A stretch of 64,000 bases of DNA, taken from the NCBI GenBank assembly GCA_024362935.1, contig JANCRA010000012.1, positions 3,348,001 to 3,412,000 of the forward strand, given 5' to 3'. Source of the DNA: Setophaga petechia (Eukaryota > Chordata > Aves > Passeriformes > Parulidae). Below are positions 1 through 13,384 of this stretch, in pieces. Each line of letters opens with the position of its first letter. The stretch's first letter is position 1. The position numbers and the translations under genes are program-made. Under the pieces are notes generated by a model, which saw only the letters and a program-made list of their open reading frames with translations, was not told the origin of the DNA and did not search any database.

Positions 1-1789
1 TGTAACAAAACCAAACTTTAAGGCTCTATAGTGGAACAAAACCAAAGAAAAGCAAAATTTTTCAGGCCTCCAGAATTCACATTACTGTTTCCTGCTTTTG
101 AAGAGGAAAGATGGGTCTGAAGGGACAACAGGATGAAGGTGAATATTTGATGTAATTTTGGGGAGTTAGAAGAGTGATTGGGCAATAGGAATTAATCTGT
201 ATTTGTTATGGTTTAGGGATAAGTTTTGCACAGGTTAACTAGCATCATGCTCTGTTCATTTCTTCTTTATACATCTTGTGGACTGTTATCCTGTAATTTA
301 TTTTTTCCTAGTGTAACATTTTGTCCACTTGGTTAGACTGGGATCCAATTACTCGTGGCTGGAATTTGTATTTTTAAAGTTGACTCACTTGAAGTCTTCT
401 TATGCTTACATTCTGAGTCGGCATAAGCAGGGTGAAAAACGAGACTGCAGAGCACTGAGACCAGCAGAATTTTCAGCATCTGCATGCAATAATGTGATTT
501 GACTGACTTGTACGGACCTGAGCCCAAAAACTACAGAAAGGAATAATTTAGGCCATATTAGCTGACATGTGGAAGATGTTCCTACAATAAAAGTTATGCT
601 GATTACCACAGCCAATCAGTTTTAGAAAAACAGATAGGCTTATCTTGGTTTTGTGCCTCAGCTTATGTTCCTCTAGCCTGTTTCCATCCTCCTGTATGTA
701 AACCAGCTTGTACATCTTTAATAATCGCATAAAATTGATTAAGAAAAATATCCAAAATTCTATTCATTGGTACTGCATGGAGGTTTGGTTCATGAGCCTC
801 TGAAGAGAGAGAGAAAGCATACAGAGTGTACTGTATCTTCAGTACAATTCAGGTTACTACACAGAACCTCCTACTCACCACACTTTAGTGACTCACGCAT
901 GCTAAGCATAATGATTCCTCTGGTTTTTTAATGTGCTCTCATGCTAATTTTCTCATTTACAATTATAAATGTTACATTCACTTCAAAAAATTTGACAAAA
1001 TCAAATTTCCAAAAATATATAATGGAATTATTCTCACTCATTGTGAAATAAATTTTTTAAATTTTTTTGTACATTATTGTAGCGATATTGCATTAACTTT
1101 GTACAGTATGTGCCATGATAAAATATTGGGAAAGATGCTATTAACTATATTTTTCAAAGCTCTTTCTTTGTGATAAAGTTTCATATTACTGAATTTGAAT
1201 AAAACATTGATCATAGAACTGTCAAAGGAAACTTCTACTAAAATCTTGGCTGAAAAAGATTCCTCTTCGATTGCACCTTATTATTCTTCTTTTCCCCCTG
1301 CTTTGGAGTTATATAACAGACTTCTTCCTGCCCTTTTTGATGTACTGTTCTTTCTTAATATTCCAGGAAAATGAGATTATGAGTTCACTTGTATCCAAAG
1401 ACCGATTTCCATGTTAAAATGATACCAGAGAGCTATAGAACATATATCACCTTCAATACCTTGCAGGGATGTACAAAGATATAGCTCTATAGTTAAAAAA
1501 ACCCTCAACTCTATCAGCCAAAAGGAGCTTTTAGCTGATTTTTATGATGTGGTTAAATGTCCACCTACAAAACCAGGTAAGGTGCTGAGAAAGGCAGTAG
1601 TGTGCAAGCAGAGGGCAAAGTATTTTCTTGATTGTCTTTGAAGGATGTTAAAATTCTGTCTGGGTAAATGGAAGGAAGTTTTGCACTGTTGAGTCTGAAC
1701 AGTCTTCCTAAATATTACAGAATTCAAAGTCAAAATACTACAGCAATGTAACAGAATGTAACTGTTTTACAAACTTTAAGATACAATAT
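1..1789. other. unique AT-rich non-coding stretch
   Basis: No repeat family or gene is recognised here apart from the possible secretory exon at 333-527 (minus strand), listed separately. All reading frames are short and of low-complexity, AT-driven composition. Confidence 0.5.
333..527 (-). other. possible signal-peptide first exon (unconfirmed)
   Basis: This minus-strand ORF has 64 codons. From the internal Met at residue 17 (codon at 479) it reads MLKILLVSVLCSLVFHPAYA followed by DSE. That is a basic start, a hydrophobic core and an AYA motif of the kind cut by signal peptidase. Two splice-donor-like strings follow: GTAAGC starting at 409 and GTGAGT starting at 388 (both read on the minus strand). 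Either could end a short first coding exon. I do not recognise the protein. No acceptor or second exon was found towards lower coordinates, and the window ends 332 bases further on. A hydrophobic leader of this length can arise by chance in AT-rich DNA, so this is only a candidate. Confidence 0.15.
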
Positions 1790-1814
1790 TTTTTCAAGTT
1801 TTTCAAGTTTTCAA
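1790..1814. repeat. short tandem repeat, TTTTTCAAG type, about 3 copies
   Basis: Three consecutive copies of a roughly 9-base unit (TTTTTCAAG, TTTTTCAAG, TTTTCAAAG) are directly visible. Confidence 0.7.
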
Positions 1815-1919
1815 AGAGCCCATGGATCTTGCTATAACATGCAATGAAACAGTGTTCAAAGGTGCCCATGGTTCCTGTGGCAGGTTGGTAGCACTGAAGT
1901 CAGAGTATTCTGTCCCCAT

Positions 1920-2000
1920 GGCATGAAGCCTCACAGAGAAACTGACTTACTGATATGTTTAAAGTTATACAGCAAGCGATACTTAGTTGCAGACTTGACT
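1920..2000 (-). repeat. MIR-like ancient SINE relic (weak)
   Basis: The plus strand reads CACAGAGAAACTGACTTAC and then ATACAGCAAG. This follows, with gaps, the complement of the MIR core (cacagagag..ttaag..acttgccc..cacacagcaag). It is only a partial, diverged match. The alternative is chance similarity. Confidence 0.3.
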
Positions 2001-5000
2001 AAAATTAATAAGAAAGTTTATTTTCTTTTTGGAGAGGATGAGAACTTGCTTTACCTGTGTCTGATTCAAGATGGTACAAGCAAGTTCTGGTCTGAAGGGC
2101 CTGTGCTTGACTGGCTGTGATAAGCTCTGGTGGGTGCATGGCAGGGTTTGCTTTGGAGTTTGTAAAAACCCTGCTGTGATGAAGGGCAAGCAAAGCAAGC
2201 ACGGGTCCAGGCACCAGACTGCAGTTTTACAGTGCATTATTTAAAGGCTCAAATGCACAGTAGTCTTACCTGGAGGTAAGAGTTTTGGAGATAAGGGGTT
2301 TCCCTTCTTCAAATGAATGCAGGAGACAAATAATACAAGCTAAATTAGAGAAAATGAAACACCATGATATATCCTTAGGAGCATTTTCAATAACCACTTT
2401 TTTCAGAGACTATTTGCACTCAGAAAAGACTTTGAATGAGCCTAAATAATTCATAAATCAAACATTATGTGTTCTGGTGCCTTTTTTAGAGCCTTCATGG
2501 TAATATCACCCAATGTGTTCTGCTGCTTGTTTTCTCCAGGAAGTCTTTCTGCTGTTTCAGGTCAGTAAATTATTTGCACTGAGGTTCTCAGATACTCCAC
2601 AACAGAGGTTAAGTCAATACTGGTAATGATTCATCGTGAAATAATGCTAGGTCTCTTGGACCCTCTCACTACATTTGTTTACCTGAAAATTGCTTCTCTC
2701 ACTCTCAGAAAGTTGTGTTATTATCCACTGTACTCAGTAGAGAATTGGTTTTAAAAATATGTTAAACCATTTCACTAAGATTAATAGACCACAGGAAGTA
2801 TCTGTACCTTTCTGTTGTCTGGAGAGGAAATTAAGCAACTAGCTCAGATTAGAAGCTGAAAGCAGGCTTCAAAAGGCTAAATCTATGTATTTGTGCAATT
2901 TCTTGCCTAGAGTATTTCAGATATCTGCAAAGCTGGTGAATCTGATTGGTAAATAGAATGGAGAAGTAGCTAGATATTGCTTGAACAACTCAAAAAGCTT
3001 TAGATATCCATGTTGAGACAGACTGAGACACTAAATTTACATGAGTACAGGAAGGTAACTGCATGTGAGCCAGCTGTTTAAGTTTCTGCTATAATCAGTG
3101 AGGATGCAACTCAGCTGCCTAACACACATTACCTGAGGTGTCCCAGGGTACACAGCACAGCCTCCAATGCTGTAACCAAAGGGTGTGGGCAGCCCTGTAG
3201 GCACCATGCCGTACCTGACAGCCTTCAGCTGGCATCCTGGACTTCTGGGGAATCTCAGATGATGCTCAACAGCAAAGACTATACAGAGATGAATGTCAGA
3301 TCTAGTCCATATAGTGAGCAGAAGTTAGAAAGTTATTAATCTCACCCTGAAACAGTCACCCACTTTTGACCATCTCAGTAGCTCTCTGTACTGCCCTGGA
3401 TCAGCTGACTTGATGGAAAGACTGTGACTCAGCCAAGACACTGAATGTACACCTGGCTGCATGTCTGGCTCTGGAGCTGGAATCCACCCATAGCTGATGG
3501 AGTTCTGAAGTTAGGTGAGATGAGTCCCTTTCCCATCAGCCATGATAGGAATACATGACAGGCAATTCTCCCACCCTCATGTTAGCACTGTCATCCTCAG
3601 TTTGAAGAGGCTTGTCAGGCTGTTAGCAACAAGCTGTTTATTTAAAATGTCAGTTATGTAATTTAGAGCTCTTTAAATAGTTTTTTCTTTATATTACAGT
3701 AAATTAACATAATTTAAGAATTACTCTCACTTCCCTTTTTATTCACTCCGAAGTTTACATAGTTCTGATTTTTGCTAAGACATCAGTAAATACAATAATT
3801 TAAGCACTGTGAAATTTCATCAGCTGCCTTTTCCTCCCGTTTCCCTTTTTTTGGGCTTGTTTCTTTTTTTGTGGGGCAAATACAATGTTTGGCAAAACCA
3901 GATCACTTATAATAATGCTATTGGCTATGCAAGTCTGGGGAGGATTTTTCTGCAATGTTCTCTATGTGAAAGAGCCTGGGCACCCACATGATTTCATAGA
4001 TGAAATCCTAGCAGACTAGATGACAACACCCTCTCCCCCCGAGTCTGTCAGGTATTGAACTTTACATTGGATTAATTCCAAAGAGTAAAATCCTGTGAAG
4101 TATAGCACTGGCACAAATCAATGGTACAATTCAGTTCATCTAAACACTAGTTAGTTCATATAGCCATACTCAGAAAACATTACCTTCATTAGAGTTGCTG
4201 GCATAGGGATTGTCATTGCTATCAGCCTAGATGTAAATCCAGTGGGTTAATTCAGAATTTTATAAACATAAGTAGAGAGAATATATGCTCATGACACCTG
4301 AGCACTTAGAGCAATGATGAAGGTGATGTAGAGCAATCACATGATCAAGCAAATGAATTCTCTTTAAGACTAAAATTGCTTTTTCTTAATTATGCCCCCA
4401 TTCTTGCTCAGAAGTGTACCTTTAAAAGTCACTTCTGATTTAATATGTTGAAATTCAACATATATGCACACAAAACCAGAATGCAGATAAAAACAACAGT
4501 ACGGATTTAGCTACCCAGGGGCACAGAAAGAAACCTGACCTTTTAAATTTATATGTCTATTTGCATGATTTGGAAGTGTATTTTTCTCTTCTCTGAAGAA
4601 AGGGTGTGTAAGATGTAAGCAGCTCTCTTGGTTCCTTGATCTACACAACTGTGGTAGGATTGATGTATGTGATTGGCAGTACCAAATGAGACCCAAAAGC
4701 AAGGGGGAAGTGGATTAAATTGTGGCTTCTTAATTTCTTTCCTAAGGCACTGGTGGACAAATGCAGCCACATGATACTCTGTGCTGCGCTACACTGAAGA
4801 AACCAGCTCCTAAAGCATAACAGATTTATTTTTACAAACCCCTGTATTTTGCTACACTGTGGTGTGTGCAGTAGTATTTGGTAAGAAGGCATTGTTCTAC
4901 AAAAAGACTTCCAATGTATGTATAAAATAGAGATATGGGAATATTTGCTTTAATCATGCTAAACCTATCAAAAGGCTTGAATGATACCAGGATGTCAAAG

Positions 5001-6229
5001 GCAGTACAGGATCCACACTGTTTATGGATGTAAACTGTGCTACAATTGCTATATACAAATATATTTCAATAAATTTCATATCAATTGTACACACAGACAT
5101 AAATTGGACTCTCCCATTATAACAGCTGTGAAGAAAAGTTCTTTTATATTTCATTCTGAAATTTCTTGATCATTATGCTCTATTAGACCTGTCTATAAAA
5201 GTTTGCTCTGCTTTTAACAGTTGTGTTCTACTTCTACTGTACACTTTAGATACACAATAAGGAACATTCAAACTTTTAGAAAAAACAGGCAAGGAGCTGA
5301 TAGAGAAAAACCCATTAGTGAAAAACAACACACTGACCTGTAATATATAAATAAAAAAATGAATTACATTTTATCTTCAAATTGCATGTTGAGGAAGGAT
5401 GAGGTGGAAGGAAAGAGACAAGGTAGTTTGAAGGGTTTTGTTCTGCAAAAATCAGAGCTAACTGCAGCATTGTATGTCTCTGTATATCAGATACCTTGGA
5501 CAAAGGTTGTTATAGAGAGAATCTGGGCCTCAAAAACTCTTTCTCTGTGCTCTGTAGTACATTAGCTTCTACTAATGGTATTTGAGATCTAGTTTAGATA
5601 TACAGCCAGCCTAAGTCAAGTGCCCCAAAAAATTTGTTTTCAAATTACTAAGGTAACCCATTTCTTAATAACCACAAAGCATAATTTATACTAATTTTAT
5701 TAATTTTTGAAATTACTGTGGTATTCCATGGTTGCTTTGTATGTGAAAAAAACCTGAAAACTGTATAGGTAAAAAAGGATTAATATTTTGCCTACTACTA
5801 CTGCAGAATTTGAAATTTTACTGTCTTCCTGCCCTCACGATACGAATTTGTCAGTTTTTAAGGATAATTGTTACAGTGCTCAAAAAACAAGAAATGTGGG
5901 ACAAGCAACATGATTTAATTTAGGAAAGCTGAGATAACACTGGAATGATTTTCAGTCAAAGCTGAAGGAGGAATATGTGTTACAGGTCAAAGAATGAAAG
6001 AGGTCTTATCTAATAAACAGAAATCATCAATGAAACCACATTTACTTGGAGCTCTTAAAACTCAGTTTGCTCAAGAAGCATCCCGAAGACAAATGTGTAT
6101 AGAATTCCTCTTTGCAGACATGTTTGACTCCTGTATATATGAGAGATTGTATTTCTAGTACAATATTTGCCTTTTCATGTATTACCATTCCTGATCTGTT
6201 TTAATAAAAAAAACACTCCAAAAATTTAG
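2001..6229. other. unique non-coding stretch
   Basis: No gene or clear repeat was recognised. A 9-bp perfect inverted repeat (GCAGGGTTT at 2141-2149 and AAACCCTGC at 2166-2174, 16-base loop) is the only compact structure noticed. The short ORFs here show no protein-like motifs. Confidence 0.45.
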
Positions 6230-6354
6230 AGGGAGGAAGGCAGGAAGGGAGGAACGCAGGAAGGAAGGCAGGAAGGAAGGAAGGAAGGAAGGAAGGAAGG
6301 AAGGAAGGAAGGAAGGAAGGAAGGAAGGAAGGAAGGAAGGAAGAAAGGAAGGAA
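6230..6354. repeat. (GGAA)n microsatellite, about 125 bp
   Basis: This is a nearly uninterrupted purine tract on the plus strand. Its left edge is imperfect (GGAGGAAGGCAGG, GGGAGGAACGCAGG) and is followed by about 20 pure GGAA units, with one AAGAAAGG interruption near the right edge. The minus-strand ORF rich in Ser, Phe, Leu and Pro across it is a by-product of the repeat and not a gene. Confidence 0.97.
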
Positions 6355-6565
6355 AGTTGGTTTTCTCTCGTTCATTAAGGGAACAGTATTCTAAAACCCT
6401 CTTCAGATACTTGCAAGGCATTATTGTTACTTATTGGATGTTATGCTGCTGACCCTTCTGCTTTCTTTGACGTTTTACAGTCTTAATATGCTCTCTATTG
6501 TCTATGAAACTTACTTGTAACAGGTGATCAGATTCAAAACCTGTTTGGTGCTATGACTGAAGGCA

Positions 6566-6592
6566 GTGTGTGTGTGTGTATGTGTGTGTGTA
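6566..6592. repeat. (TG)n microsatellite
   Basis: TG dinucleotides run for about 27 bases with one TA interruption (GTGTGTATGTGTGTG). Confidence 0.95.
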
Positions 6593-9500
6593 TGGAGATA
6601 TGCATTGGGAATAGTGCTTGTGAATATTAGTGCCTGCTATAATCACAGAGAAAAAATCTCTTTGGTTATCCTAGCCTCTGCCAATCTCCGTGCACTGACT
6701 GGTTTTAGCAGAGACCTAGCCCATTGCCTTTTCATTACACTCTTAATCATACAGTGATGAACATCAGTTTTAAAGAATTGAACGGTGGTTTTAGAAAGCA
6801 GCAAAACCCAGGAAATAGTGTGTCACCTTGTTCAGTGACCAATATTTCCATATAAATTTTTTGCTTCTAGCTGACAGTTTGAAATGTTATGAAATTCTGT
6901 AAGACCTACAAAGACTTAACGTACCCTGAATGGTGTGAGTGGCTGCAGAGACACAGAGCAGTTATAAAACCAGCCCAGTAATCTGAAGTCATTGCATTTA
7001 TGCCTGTTAGCTGAAACAAAGCATTTCTTATTGATTGCCGAGGATAGTGGATGTCTGCTTGCAGGCCCTTACTTCCTCTGACATCCAGAGATAAACATGA
7101 AAGTTTTTAATCAAATTGATTTCTACATAAATGCAAACTTTCTCTTCTCCTCCCTCTCTCCCAGTACTGCTGAAGTACTCCTTTGCACACTCAGTGGTTC
7201 CAGGAATTACTTTTCTGTATGCCCAATTTAGGCTCCTGTTTTTAAAAAACTTGACAAAGGAATGGCTTATTGGTCTGAGTTCAGGCCTGGATTTTCTGGA
7301 AGCATACTTGCTGCTGCCATCACATCTTTCCAATACACATGTACTTGCTGTTGATGTGAAGAAGAAAGACAAATTACTCATCACAGAAGAAATAAGCACA
7401 AGTGGGCCCCAGAAATGCTGGCTGCTATATTTAGCTTATAATACTAATATTGGAACGTCATAGTTGTGCCCTCTTCCCTAATGGCAGCCCTGTGAGATTC
7501 TATCTGGATTTTATGATCTTATATGGAAAGTAATTTAGCTATTTGGGGAACTGTGCTCTGTGCATACAAACAGTGAGACTACTTACGTCTGTTCTCTGTG
7601 TTATCAGCACCATTAAAAAGTCACATCAGTTGGGAGGATATGCTGCTTTATAGTTTCTGCTTTTAATGTCTCTAAGGAAACCACTTTACTAACCCACACT
7701 TAACAGTGCTTGCCACATCCACAATTTACACACAGGCAGGGCAAGAAGGAATAGTACATCAGAAATTCTCTTCTTTATGTAAATGTGTCAGTAAATGAAT
7801 CAGTATTAATCGTCTTTTTTTATTTTAAGTCGGAGACACTGGTTTAGCAGAAGTCCTGCATTTATGTAGAATTCCACAGGAGTGAACTGGTATGGAGATA
7901 CTGTGCCATAGGTCTGGTCAGCTCTTTGAGGGTAATTTTTCTGTTGCTGAAGGCCATAAGGACTAGAAAGAACTGTGTTTTGGTAAGATAGACGAAGAAT
8001 GTAAGGCAAAATGATGAAACAGTCTAAGGTTGAAATGTGCATTAAAACCATTCGAGTTTTCTCTTTCTTCACTTTGTACAAAGACTCCTTTTGTTTATCA
8101 AATTTAAGGGGAAACATTTTTTAAAATAGAAATTCGTACCCTTGACAAGATAAAGAGAAATATTATTTTCACCTGAGTCTACTTCTTCATGATTTATCAA
8201 GTGTCTTGAGGGACTACTTTTCAAAATGACAGTTTTTGTCCTACACTGATAATTTTACTTTCAATTTTTTTTTAAGCTTAGACCATTTCAGGCCCAGCAG
8301 AATCTGACCACACTGAAACTGCCATGGACATTTTTAGAATAATACAGCAATTTGGACAACACTGTTGGGAGTTGGAGGAGTGGAAAGGCAGCTGGAGCTC
8401 CCTTAGTGATTCTGGCCTCCATGGTGCACTTCATTTTAGCAGCCCAAATTTAATAAAGGCAAAAGAATCACTACTGTGCTGAAGAGAAGAGGATTTACTA
8501 ACCTGTGATTCTATTTTTAGGAGTCCTGAGAGTCTTATTTGAGAGAGATGGTATCATGTCCCTTCACATTGGGACATTAACTATGTCAGTTAAAACTTTT
8601 GGGTTTCTTGCCTATTGGTCAGAGACATACTGGTCTTGAATTATGGTAAGTTTTCTATAAATATGTTTACCCAAAATGCTGTCTGCCCAAACACTTCAAG
8701 TATTCCTTCCAGAAGGAAGATGTAGAACTATATTGACAACCCAAGCAGAAAAAAATTTACAGAGATTTTATGACAATTTTTTTTAATCGAAGTTCAATTT
8801 ATTTAAATAAATGTATAAAAATATTTTTATTTTAATAAAAGTTATTCCCTTTTTTCAGGAAAAAATAATATTGTATTTCAATATTTTAAAATTACTGAAG
8901 AGCAATGCATAATTTATTAGTGTAGCCAAAGATGGATTGACATAAAATTTTCCTATGTAGGAAGAAAAATACCTTTGTTTCTGGCTATCACACAGTAGAA
9001 GTAGTGATAATAACGATGCATTGAAAGTAATCTATCCTTTAAGCAAACATTTCAAACTGATGATAGAGAAAAGGTAATACAACAGTTTTGGTAGGTTCCT
9101 TGGGTAGTGTTAACGTGAAGTTTCCATTTTTTGGATGCTTAAAAATATAACATATGAAAGAATATTGTACAGGTAGAGGTTACATCATAAGGGTTTACAG
9201 CTGCAACCTAGCTTGAGTGTGCATTTATAGGTACAATAAACCCCTTAAAATTGCCTTTGTAGCATTTCATAGTTCCTGTATATAAAACCATAAAGCTGAC
9301 ATAATATTAAAAATATGACTCACAAACACATTTCTGAAAAAGAGTTAAATTGATTTCATTTGTGAAATATTATGTACTGTAGGTATTCAGTCCCCATATA
9401 GTATATTTTAATATGCTTATGAAAGCCTACAGCTGAATGTAATTTAGTATGAATGATTATCTGTTTGAAATTTCACTCGTTATTAGCCATTTCTCATTTG

Positions 9501-11240
9501 TTATTCCAGTCATACTGCCATGGAACCAAGAAATGCTGCAGTTCTTAGGTAAGCAGTCACAGAAAGACTCACTCATTTTCAGCATGTGGGGAGAAAGTAT
9601 GTCCTGTGGGACAATCATGGATTATCAGGGTGATGAATCCCATGCTTGTAAACAATTCTAATGCTTGCAGAAATAGGGAAAGGTTTCCTGATAGCCTGAG
9701 AACAAAAATGCTTGTAACCATGCCAGTTGTTAGCTGTGCTATAGCTATTGTTTCAACCAGTTTCATGTTTTAAGATGATTTTTACACTTTTTCTACACTT
9801 TGACTGTACAAAGGCAATTTGGACACTTCAAGGTCCTTGACAGAAGGAGACTGCATTAGCTGGTTTCTTCAGGTCCTTCTTCTACTCTCCTAGGCAGAAG
9901 ACAGGACAATTTCAGTGCTCCAAAGTGAGACATTGTGCAAACTTATTTATTTGGGACTTAAAACAGATGTAAGCAGATAGAGGTTAGTGTGCTTTGCCTG
10001 GGACATGACATAGCCAATATGATTGTGTAATGCAGACCCTTTTTACAAGCAATAATATCATGGAAAATATGACACCATAAATTTTTAATTGAGCCCCATA
10101 TCATTAAGCAGTAGAGTGAAAAAGTACATGCAGTATCCCTGCCCAGCTACTTGATGTTATCTGTCTGCCCTTTCACATGTGCCAGGAGGAGAACAAGAAC
10201 ATTAACAAATAGCTTCTATTCTCACAACTCGAAGCAGGGAAGAATAACAAGTTGCGCAAGTGGAAGAAGAAATATTAGATTTTGTGTTACTCCTTTCCTT
10301 TTCCCTCTCTTCTGAAGTGTTATTAGTAACTGAGGTAAGTAAAACTGTTGTAAAGGTTTAGTGTCCTGTTACCAGCTAATTCCTATATCTTCCTCAGTTC
10401 CTGAGATTTTACAACCAGCTATAAGGAGATTACTTTAAATCCTTTTCGGTCACTATGAAGAATATTCTTAAAGGGACCCTGGTAGGTGTTTCAGGTTCAT
10501 ATTTTGATTTGGAATTTTGTAATCTGGTAGAGAGTTGGAGTTTATAGAGTCTTTTCAAAAATAATTACTTTTTTTCCGGTATTGAAAATAAAACCCAAAC
10601 CTCTGATGCTGTGTGTTGTTACTTTATGTTCCTTGCTCAGCAGGGAGAGGATTATTAAAATAGATGTCTGTGTTTCTGTCCATACCACACTAACTTTCTT
10701 TATGTTAAAGACTTGTGATCTAGGAACCCAAAATGTTGCAGTAAGACATTCAATTATTTCTCCAAAATAAGTAAGAATTGTCCTGCATTGACCAGCAGGC
10801 TCTGCTGGACTCATCCTGCATCCCACCAGCTCTGAGAGTGTCTTAGTCACAAGCAAAAAAGAGACTCCATTGTCTCAGAGACTCCTGCTCACCATTAAAA
10901 CCTAATGGAACCAGCTGAAGAATAGTGTTTTCAGATACTTTTTTGACCACCGGCTTCACATACTCATTATCCCTCACTGTGATGACTACTTTATGTACAA
11001 ATGAACACAAACACATAAATGCAAGCAAAAATCATTTAACAGAGTTGCTAATAAAGAAATAAGCAATCACTATAAAGGTGGCCATCCTGTCTCCTGTCAA
11101 ATAGATGCAGTGGAACTGACTTCTGAGCTCACAAGACATATCACCTAGATCCATGGCAACCCATTGATCTGTTCTCCTTTTATAAATCATTTATAAATGT
11201 CCACTAATAAAGGTGTACTTTTACTTTCATATCTGTAAGA
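6593..11240. other. unique AT-rich non-coding stretch
   Basis: No gene, RNA or recognisable repeat was seen. The 123-residue minus ORF at 7028-7399 and its plus-strand counterpart at 7131-7463 overlap each other and show no family motif. The part at 8760-8900 is a very AT-rich block of TTTTAAT and ATTTA words. Confidence 0.45.
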
Positions 11241-11267
11241 CAGAACTATTTTGTGTAAATAGTTCTG
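11241..11267. repeat. perfect hairpin, 11-bp stem, 5-nt loop
   Basis: CAGAACTATTT at 11241-11251 is the exact reverse complement of AAATAGTTCTG at 11257-11267, separated by TGTGT. This is read directly from the sequence. Function is unknown. It lacks the length and flanking pairing expected of a miRNA precursor. Confidence 0.85.
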
Positions 11268-11922
11268 CTATTACCAGCCCTTGCCTCTGGCCCAAAATTG
11301 AATGCAATATGGCTCCTGCTGAAATTTCAGGCATGTCAATCTTTTAATTGTTTTTTAATGCCATATGGCCAGAAATACTGAAATATAATACATTGTCATT
11401 TACTGACTTTAGGGAGCTCTTTCTCAATTTAATTAAACAGGATAACTTGCTAATGCAAGTGCTGCTTATCACACATGAGGGGTCTAAAATGATAAATGAG
11501 TTACAAATGAAGCCCTTTGTGGAAGTTCAGACAAATTCTTTTGACTGAAGAGATGGGCTCTCATCTGCAAATATTTTGTGTTTCTACTTTTCTGACAGCG
11601 AGGGGTGAGCTCATATAGATAAACACAACCTTTTAGCTGCAGAAAAACCTGCTGGTAGCTTGCATTGGATTAAGATGGATTAGTGTCTCTTTACTTAAAT
11701 TCCTGTTGTCATTTTTTCAGTCGCGTACTTCACACTGGGAAAAAACGATACTCATATTTGCATTTATTTGACTGAGGTTTTGTATTTTAAAGAATCCCAG
11801 TCCTGGATATTCATGTCCTTGTCACAATTTTCTCTGATTGAAAGGGATCTTAGGTGAATTATTGCACATGGATGCAGGAATAGCATAGATTTAAGCTGGC
11901 ATCTTTCATTTTCTTGCCCTGG

Positions 11923-11962
11923 TATCTTTATCATCTTTATCTTATCTTTATCTTTATCTTTT
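11923..11962. repeat. (CTTTAT)n-type short tandem repeat
   Basis: Imperfect hexamer repeats of the form TATCTT run through TATCTTTATCATCTTTATC and TTATCTTTATCTTTATC. The minus-strand Lys/Asp-rich ORF over this stretch (KDKDKDK) is produced by the repeat. Confidence 0.85.
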
Positions 11963-12691
11963 CTTGAATCACTCTCCTTGAACTCTAAACTATATAGTAT
12001 CACAGGGCACATTAGAGTCCACCTGTCCAGTACCAGAAGAGAACTATGAACTAAACCTAAGGATCAAAAGGATCTAATTTAACAATTTGCACTATAGTTC
12101 AAACCTCTTTTGCAAAATAATGTGAAGGACTTCATTTTCAGGCCAGTATCAGAATAAAATATCAGAAATCTAAACCTTAAAAAATGCAGTAAAATGAGAT
12201 CCTTGTCCTCCAAACAGCTCTGGTTTGGGTATCTTATGAGTATCTGAAATCCTGAATACAAATCCCTGGAATGTTCCCAAAGTGTTCTGTGAATATGTAA
12301 TTACAGAATCACAGACCACTTTGGGGATATTCGAGGGGTTTTTATTTGGCATTTTAGAGAGATACAAGCTTTCTTAATTTAGCAGAAACAATGCCAATGG
12401 AACTGTAATGTCAGGAAGAAGTAACAAGGCATGTGAACTGTGTTACCTGGTGATGCCAAATATGTTTGAGTGGCTTGTGGCTTCATATTTTCTAACATTA
12501 AGTTGCTTTATTGTCCAGTTTATGTATGAAACAAACTGCTAATATTTTAGCTATGTTCACCATGAAATTTGTCATTAAAATGTATGCCTCTTCAATGAAA
12601 ATTGCACTTCACACTTATTTCTGGGTGGTCTGCATCGGAAATTGTCAGCGTGGCCTTTGCAATGCTCTTCTGATAGCCCACAGTCTGTGCC

Positions 12692-12710
12692 AAAAAAAAA
12701 AAAAAAAAAA
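12692..12710. repeat. poly-A run (19 bases)
   Basis: An uninterrupted A19 run. The sequence upstream does not look like a processed transcript, and no flanking target duplication was seen, so it is treated as a simple homopolymer. Confidence 0.95.
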
Positions 12711-13384
12711 TACCTTCGAAGAAATGGCAGCTAGATTTCCAGCACTGGGGCCCCATAAACTGGGATTACTCATTTAGGGGCTTAAACAGGAGCAGTGGTT
12801 GCTACATCTGTCTTAGAATGAGGGCTGCTCCCGCTCGCCTCACAGTGTCTCTGACAGCATGAGAGCATTATTTCCCAGTGCCACCTTCCAGCATTGCCTT
12901 ATGAAGAATTTATATGTTTTGAGTTTTCCTTCATGGCTGGCGTCCAGCAGTGCTGTACTATAAACCTGCCACAAAGAGTGAAAAAACCACAGTCTTCAGT
13001 TCAACTGGGGCCCCAGACTGATTAGCTCAGACAGGCCCAACTTCTAAAGGTTAGTGAGTCTGAACCTCAGCTGATTCACTGAGCACCATCAAATTATGTA
13101 CAACTAAGGAGGTAGCAAACATTTTAAAAGACTAATTGCTTGAGAAGGTTGTGGAGGGTGATTAATACACTCAAATCCTTTATTAGAATTCTCTTGAGGA
13201 ACCCTAATGAAATAACAAATTCAGAGAGAGGACAAATTATTTTCCTTTTTTGGCAAGTAGTTATTTGAGCAGAACAATGCTGCCAGCTGAAGGCATCATT
13301 AAAGGGATGGCTTACTGTTGCACACCAAAACCCCTACTGTGATAAATGGCAAATAAAACATGTCTTTCATCCTCACATCAAGGC

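Noticed and set aside
7028..7463. Overlapping 123- and 110-codon ORFs on opposite strands
   Set aside because: Both are open by chance over the same bases. Neither carries a recognisable motif.
12301..12345. GAATCACAG followed by ACTTTGGGG as a CR1 tail
   Set aside because: Only about ten bases fit. The sequence after them does not continue as a CR1 tail.
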